Below are positions 32,432 through 36,370 of a DNA stretch of 36,370 bases, in pieces; within the stretch, counting starts at the first letter, position 1, and every line of letters starts with the position of its first letter. A program made the translations under genes and the position numbers. This DNA is from UBA6921 sp031363085 (GTDB lineage Bacteria > Pseudomonadota > Gammaproteobacteria > SG8-11). The stretch is taken from the NCBI GenBank assembly GCA_031363085.1, contig JANLTU010000017.1:1-36370 (forward strand), read 5' to 3'. The notes beneath the pieces were generated by a model. That model was not told the DNA's origin. It saw only the letters and a list, made by a program, of their open reading frames with translations, and made no database searches.

Positions 32432-33954
32432 CAATGCTTGATCTCGAATTTAATGCCCTGCGCCAAGGGCAATTCGCGTCCCCAATTAATCGTATTGGTT
32501 TGGCGGCGCATGTAAGCCTTCCACGCGTCCGAACCGGCTTCGCGTCCGCCGCCGGTTTCTTTTTCGCCACCGAAGGCGCCGCCGATTTCGGCACCCGAAG
32601 TGCCGATATTGACATTTGCAATGCCGCAATCGCTGCCGGTGGCGGCGAGAAACCGTTCCGCATGGCGCAGGTCGTTGGTGAAGATCGACGACGACAAACC
32701 TTGCGGCACGGAATTATTTATCGTGATCGCTTCTTCCAGTGTTTTGAACGGTAGCACGTACAGGATCGGCGCAAAGGTTTCCTGCTGTACCACGTCCCAG
32801 TGCGGCTGCGCGGCGATCAGCGTCGGCTGCACGAAGTGGCCGCGGCCCACGCGCGCTTTGCCGCCGGCGAGTATCGTTCCGCCCAACTGCTGCGCGCGCT
32901 GCACTGCGGTTTTAAAATGCTCGACCGCGCGTGCGTCGATCAGCGGGCCCATCAAGACATTTTTCTTGAGCGGGTCGCCGATGCGCACTTGCGCGTAAGC
33001 GTCCGTCAAGCGCCGCAGCAGTGAGTCTTGCACCTGCGCGTGCACAATCAAGCGTCGCGTGGAGGTACAGCGCTGTCCGGCCGTGCCGACCGCACCGAAT
33101 ACGATGGCGGGCACCGCCAAGTCAAGATCGGCACTTTGATCGACGATCACCGCGTTGTTGCCGCCCAGCTCCAGTAAACTGCGCCCGAGACGCCGCGCCA
33201 CAGCTTCAGCCACCACGCGGCCGACGCGGCTTGATCCGGTGAAAGAAATCAGCGGCACACGCACATCGGCAAGCAAGCGGTCTTTGAGATCCGCTGCGTC
33301 GCTGATCAGCAAGGTGAAAATCGCCGGCAAGTGATTGGCCGCCAGCACGCGATTGCAAATATGCAGCACCGCAATCGCACACAGCGGCACTTTCGACGAC
33401 GGCTTCCACACCACGGTGTTGCCGCAAATTGCGGCGAGAAAGGCATTCCATGCCCACACCGCCACCGGAAAATTAAACGCCGTGATCACGCCCACCACAC
33501 CCAGCGGATGCCACTGCTCGTACATGCGATGTTGCGCCCGCTCAGAGTGCATGGTGTGGCCATACAGCATGCGCGACTGCCCCACGGCGAAGTCGGCCAT
33601 GTCGATCATCTCCTGCACTTCGCCCAAACCTTCCTGCTTGATCTTGCCCATCTCCAGTGAAACCAAGCTGCCGAGCGCTTCCTTATGTTCGCGCAACGCC
33701 TCGCCGATCTGCCGAATCACCTCGCCCCGCGAAGGCGCCGGCAGCGTACGCCACGACGCAAACGCTGTGTGTGCCGCCGTAATGGCATGGTCGTAATCGG
33801 CCGTTGTCGCAGGCACCACGCTCGCCAATATTTCAGAGGTGCCAGGATTTAGCGAAGCCAGCGTCGCGCCGCCTTTGCTTGCGCCCCACTTCCCAGGACC
33901 ATAACAGACACCCGCATTGCGCACCGCAATACCCAGTTGCTTGAGAATCGTCAT
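32431..33954 (-). CDS. ALDH7-family aldehyde dehydrogenase (aminoadipate semialdehyde / piperideine-6-carboxylate type)
   Basis: The enzyme oxidises an aldehyde with NAD(P)+. The roughly 507-residue protein has the antiquitin/AmaB pattern: FNFPVAVWAWN, KPSSK for cofactor binding, FTGSSRVGR, active-site LLELGGNNAVIV with the general-base Glu, and nucleophile Cys in GTAGQRCTSTRRL. The C-terminal GGAFGGEKETGGGREAGSDAWK is typical of this subfamily. The substrate in relatives is alpha-aminoadipic semialdehyde from lysine breakdown; no lysine genes are adjacent. I start at the ATG at 33954; a GTG two codons earlier is possible. It heads the leftward operon that continues into the ChaN genes. Confidence 0.9.
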   Translation of the reverse strand: MTILKQLGIAVRNAGVCYGPGKWGASKGGATLASLNPGTSEILASVVPATTADYDHAITAAHTAFASWRTLPAPSRGEVIRQIGEALREHKEALGSLVSLEMGKIKQEGLGEVQEMIDMADFAVGQSRMLYGHTMHSERAQHRMYEQWHPLGVVGVITAFNFPVAVWAWNAFLAAICGNTVVWKPSSKVPLCAIAVLHICNRVLAANHLPAIFTLLISDAADLKDRLLADVRVPLISFTGSSRVGRVVAEAVARRLGRSLLELGGNNAVIVDQSADLDLAVPAIVFGAVGTAGQRCTSTRRLIVHAQVQDSLLRRLTDAYAQVRIGDPLKKNVLMGPLIDARAVEHFKTAVQRAQQLGGTILAGGKARVGRGHFVQPTLIAAQPHWDVVQQETFAPILYVLPFKTLEEAITINNSVPQGLSSSIFTNDLRHAERFLAATGSDCGIANVNIGTSGAEIGGAFGGEKETGGGREAGSDAWKAYMRRQTNTINWGRELPLAQGIKFEIKH

Positions 33955-34183
33955 GGTCACACTTGCCGCCGAAGGTCGTTGTTGTACTGGTTAAATGTAG
34001 CAGCTAACGACTCCGTAGGTGCGGCACGGACACAATAAGCGCGCGTTGCGCAACCGACCGATTTGAACAGTTGAACAATACTGTTGCTGGTTTTGTACAG
34101 CGCATGAACGATGCGTCAAGAGGGTATTGTGAGCGATAACGCTTTAGGTGTGCTGCACCCAAGTTTGTAATGTCAGCAGACAT

Positions 34184-34621
34184 CTAAAGCCCTGACAAAA
34201 ATTTTGCTGAATAATTACGCTGTTCGAAGTCGCTGACCGTTTTGGATTTTTTCGTTGCAACCATGACATGGCCTTCATTGATCAGGTGTGCCGCCTGACC
34301 TTCAATGCCATGCGGATATTTCGCATTCAACTCCCCGCTCTTTTTCAGTACCCGCCAATACGGAAGTTTCAGATTCTCTTCAATTGAGGTGGCTGCGGCC
34401 AAACATAATGATTTTTCGGTGGTCGCGGGGCAGGCCACTTCAGTTTTGAAATCCTTAGCCAGCTTTTTATACAGCGCATCGATTGTTATCACCCAGCCCT
34501 TGGGAATTTTCATGATTACCGCTGCCACCGTAGCGGGCGACGGCTGCAACATCTTTCCTGCGCAGCCAAAAAATCTTTCCATCGTTTTTGGAATGTCCAC
34601 AATCTTATCTTGTGATTCCAT
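34184..34621 (-). CDS. Alkyltransferase-like (MGMT DNA-binding domain-like) protein
   Basis: The 145-residue protein has GGAGAG before its ATG. It resembles the DNA-binding domain of O6-methylguanine methyltransferases and the Atl proteins. VIMKIPKGWVITIDALYKKLA matches the helix-turn-helix start, and LPYWRVLKKSGEL matches the PWxRV..-G.L. loop. Q...LI.EGH resembles the Q..LL.EGV end. The methyl-accepting PCHR motif is absent, so it should not transfer alkyl groups. Its cysteines (CAG, ACPA, LCLA) are elsewhere. A role in flagging alkylated DNA is inference. The match is by pattern, with unusual spacing. Confidence 0.55.
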   Translation of the reverse strand: MESQDKIVDIPKTMERFFGCAGKMLQPSPATVAAVIMKIPKGWVITIDALYKKLAKDFKTEVACPATTEKSLCLAAATSIEENLKLPYWRVLKKSGELNAKYPHGIEGQAAHLINEGHVMVATKKSKTVSDFEQRNYSAKFLSGL

Positions 34622-34671
34622 AACACTCTCCTGCTACTCAGTAATCGCGGGTTAACCCAGCGCGTCCATGC

Positions 34672-35811
34672 TCAGCAAAAAACCAAGCGCTGCGTGATTG
34701 GATTAAACATCGGAAGCCCCGCCGGGTTGCTTTCAAAGTCGCCGACTGCCGTAATTTGCACCGCCAAGCTCTTCATACCTTGCACTGGTCGGCTGGCCGC
34801 GATCAGGACATTCAGTGGAATGATGTAGAGCTGGTTCGGCGCACTCGGGTCACCGCCAAGACCGATGGCAACGTAAACCGAAATCTGTCGATGCTCTTGA
34901 TACATTGCATAACGTTCTGCTTGCGCATGGCCAGATGCCCACGCCAACCACGCACCTTTCAATAAACGCCGCCGGTATTTGCATTCCACAGCGAAGATGA
35001 CTTCGCTGGCAGCGTGCTTCGCTACAATTTCTAAATCGGGGCGGGCATTTCCTTCCACATAAATGCCGTCCCGGAAACCCTTGTCTCCAGTCCACTCGGT
35101 GATTTTAAAATTTCCAGCCGCTGAGAATTTCTTGGCGATGAAACGTTCGAATTGAACGCCTTTGTGATACGCCGAGACAGATATTTTGAACGAGTTTCCG
35201 GCACCTAGCGGCTCGACTGCTAGTGAATTTGTGTCGACGCCTACCCTGTCGCTGACCAACACGGTGTTCTCGACCGCAGGCGCGAAATGGACTGAATCGT
35301 GCGCGTGCTCCGGTGTCGCGACGACACCACGATTGCGCCTGAAACTGTTTCGCGCACTTATGTCATTCCTTACCGCACAATTGAACTCATGGTTCACTCG
35401 CCGCAAATGACGGGATCCGCCGGAAAAATATCTGACTACCAGACCGACCACTGCAATAAGTATCGAAATTCCGAAGAGGGCATGCTGGATCAAAGCCGCT
35501 TGCTCCGGCAAAAAGTGCCAGGGTCGCCGGCCGAAAAATGCGCCAGCTACGAAATCATTTTTAAGCCATCCAATCCCGTCACGCCACTCGACCCGCACCC
35601 AGTTTCCGGAGGCATTAGTCACAATGCCCGTCATGCCATCGCTGATAGCACCTACTATTGCAGCTTGCTCACTGGGTTTTGCATGCAATCCAACTGCGCC
35701 TTGACTGCGGATGACTACCTCATCTACTAAGATCATTGGCAACACAATGGCGACCACGCCAATCCATAGCGCTGCGGTAAAATACTTTCTTGGTTGCGCT
35801 CTCCAGGTCAT
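34672..35811 (-). CDS. Membrane-anchored protein with SH3-like and PD-(D/E)XK nuclease-like domains
   Basis: The 379-residue protein has two membrane helices, about 11-29 (FTAALWIGVVAIVLPMILV) and 109-128. Between them lies a bacterial SH3-like domain (about 33-95: VGLHAKPSEQAAIVGAI, NWVRVEWRDGIGWLK). By the positive-inside rule both ends are cytoplasmic, leaving the SH3 domain in the periplasm. The C-terminal part from about 215 looks like an Mrr/NERD-type PD-(D/E)XK nuclease. GVQFERFIAKKF gives the first Glu helix, GNARPDLEIV the Asp, and FAVECKYRRR the ExK. Such domains cut DNA. No modification gene is nearby. The start codon has no clear Shine-Dalgarno sequence. The nuclease activity is inferred. 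Confidence 0.65.
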   Translation of the reverse strand: MTWRAQPRKYFTAALWIGVVAIVLPMILVDEVVIRSQGAVGLHAKPSEQAAIVGAISDGMTGIVTNASGNWVRVEWRDGIGWLKNDFVAGAFFGRRPWHFLPEQAALIQHALFGISILIAVVGLVVRYFSGGSRHLRRVNHEFNCAVRNDISARNSFRRNRGVVATPEHAHDSVHFAPAVENTVLVSDRVGVDTNSLAVEPLGAGNSFKISVSAYHKGVQFERFIAKKFSAAGNFKITEWTGDKGFRDGIYVEGNARPDLEIVAKHAASEVIFAVECKYRRRLLKGAWLAWASGHAQAERYAMYQEHRQISVYVAIGLGGDPSAPNQLYIIPLNVLIAASRPVQGMKSLAVQITAVGDFESNPAGLPMFNPITQRLVFC

Positions 35812-36370
35812 CGCGATTTTTTCAACATGACACGTAGTCGCTTAAACAATCACACCGGTCCGTTACGCGTCAACATGTTGGTTGCTTTGAGCGATGCTCT
35901 GTCTTCTCAGGCAGCATCGCGCTATGTAACGGCGTTGCCGAATAGCCGTCCAAAGCGATCTTTTCACTGCGAGGCGGCGCGCAGAAACACTCTGGCAAGA
36001 AAGCTAGGCGTGGCTGACGTAGAATTTTGTATGGTGCTCGGCAGTTCCCGAAGCCAAGGTTGTCAGCTCGGCTAACATTGTCATGACCAGGACATGCCGA
36101 CATCAGTCCACGGTCGATGATTACTACTGTGAAATTCTTCCGCGCAGGCAAGCACCGCAGAACCGGCATAGAGCGACATGATGTGGATATCACACTGCGC
36201 CCGTCACACAAGAACACACGAGATCGGCCCTGTTAGAAGCAAATAGATCTGTCCGGTTCTGTAGCACATGAATTGTCCGCTGAGTAAGCTCGGGAGCCCC
36301 GCGCGGAGGGCGTAGCCCGAAGCGTGGTGCTCCCGCCGGTGTCGCGCAGCGGACTTACGCGACGGCCTGG
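35812..36370. other. Right-end non-coding region
   Basis: This 559-base stretch holds no gene I can support. Open frames on both strands near 35870-36217 lack ribosome-binding sites and family resemblance. The last 100 bases carry nested inverted repeats, listed separately. Confidence 0.4.
36275..36354. repeat. Nested inverted repeats at the right edge
   Basis: Outer arms GTCCGCTG (36275-36282) and CAGCGGAC (36347-36354) are perfect inverses. Inside them CGGGAGC (36291-36297) and GCTCCCG (36329-36335) form a second pair, with a GC-rich centre. The layout suits an extragenic palindrome or the edge of a repeat array that may continue outside the window. Confidence 0.5.

Noticed and set aside
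34125..34142. ATTGTGAGCGATAAC resembles the lac operator
   Set aside because: Only one half matches well, there is no LacI-type gene or sugar operon nearby, and the dyad partner is missing; a chance match is more likely.
35870..36217. 115-codon minus-strand frame near the right end
   Set aside because: It has no ribosome-binding site or recognisable motif and overlaps another open frame on the other strand.

Overview
The window looks like a chromosomal segment of an autotrophic Beta- or Gammaproteobacterium, probably a chemolithotroph. The main evidence is a complete form IA RuBisCO cluster (cbbL-cbbS-cbbQ-cbbO with divergent cbbR), next to rhodanese and E1-like sulfur-carrier genes. The core blocks rarA-crcB-DUF190-serS and minCDE also fit these classes. 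The genus cannot be fixed from the sequence alone.

Layout. 1-3.7 kb is accessory: a 5'-cut immunity-protein-like gene, two small unknown genes lying between two degenerate copies of the same short coding tail, and an Ig-like/thrombospondin-3 lipoprotein. 3.8-10.9 kb is a signalling block: a PAS-GGDEF-EAL protein, a MITE-like palindrome, a large cNMP-cNMP-rhodanese-coiled-coil membrane protein, and a PstS-like binding protein paired with a membrane GGDEF enzyme. 11.9-13.9 kb has a MoeB/ThiF-like enzyme and a divergent exported double rhodanese. 13.9-20.1 kb is the carbon-fixation cluster. A strong terminator or attenuator lies between cbbS and cbbQ, and a hairpin with five CGCGT copies lies between cbbL and cbbS. 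20.1-20.8 kb holds a 25-residue membrane peptide with a good ribosome-binding site, a structured stretch and a terminator. 20.8-24.1 kb is rarA, the fluoride channel gene crcB, a DUF190 gene and serS. 24.2-27.7 kb has a coiled-coil lipoprotein, a PKHD-type 2-oxoglutarate oxygenase and minCDE with a recognisable promoter.

27.9-29.6 kb is a defence/mobile island with a vapBC-type toxin-antitoxin pair and what I read as a degraded retron. The retron consists of a reverse transcriptase ORF that stops just after its YADD catalytic box, at a short palindromic repeat. Directly upstream is a 133-nt msr-msd-like RNA locus closed by perfect 12-bp inverted repeats (a1/a2), with internal hairpins and a -10 box at the right distance.

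29.9-34.0 kb is a leftward operon: an ALDH7-family aldehyde dehydrogenase, a ChaN-like protein, a small lipoprotein, and a ChaN-PDZ lipoprotein. 34.2-35.8 kb encodes an alkyltransferase-like protein and a membrane-anchored SH3 plus PD-(D/E)XK nuclease-like protein. The right edge is non-coding and carries nested inverted repeats.

The strongest candidates for undescribed biology are the retron locus, the membrane-tethered nuclease, the cNMP/rhodanese fusion, and the peptide plus structured RNA between cbbR and rarA. All domain calls rest on motif reading, with no database search.
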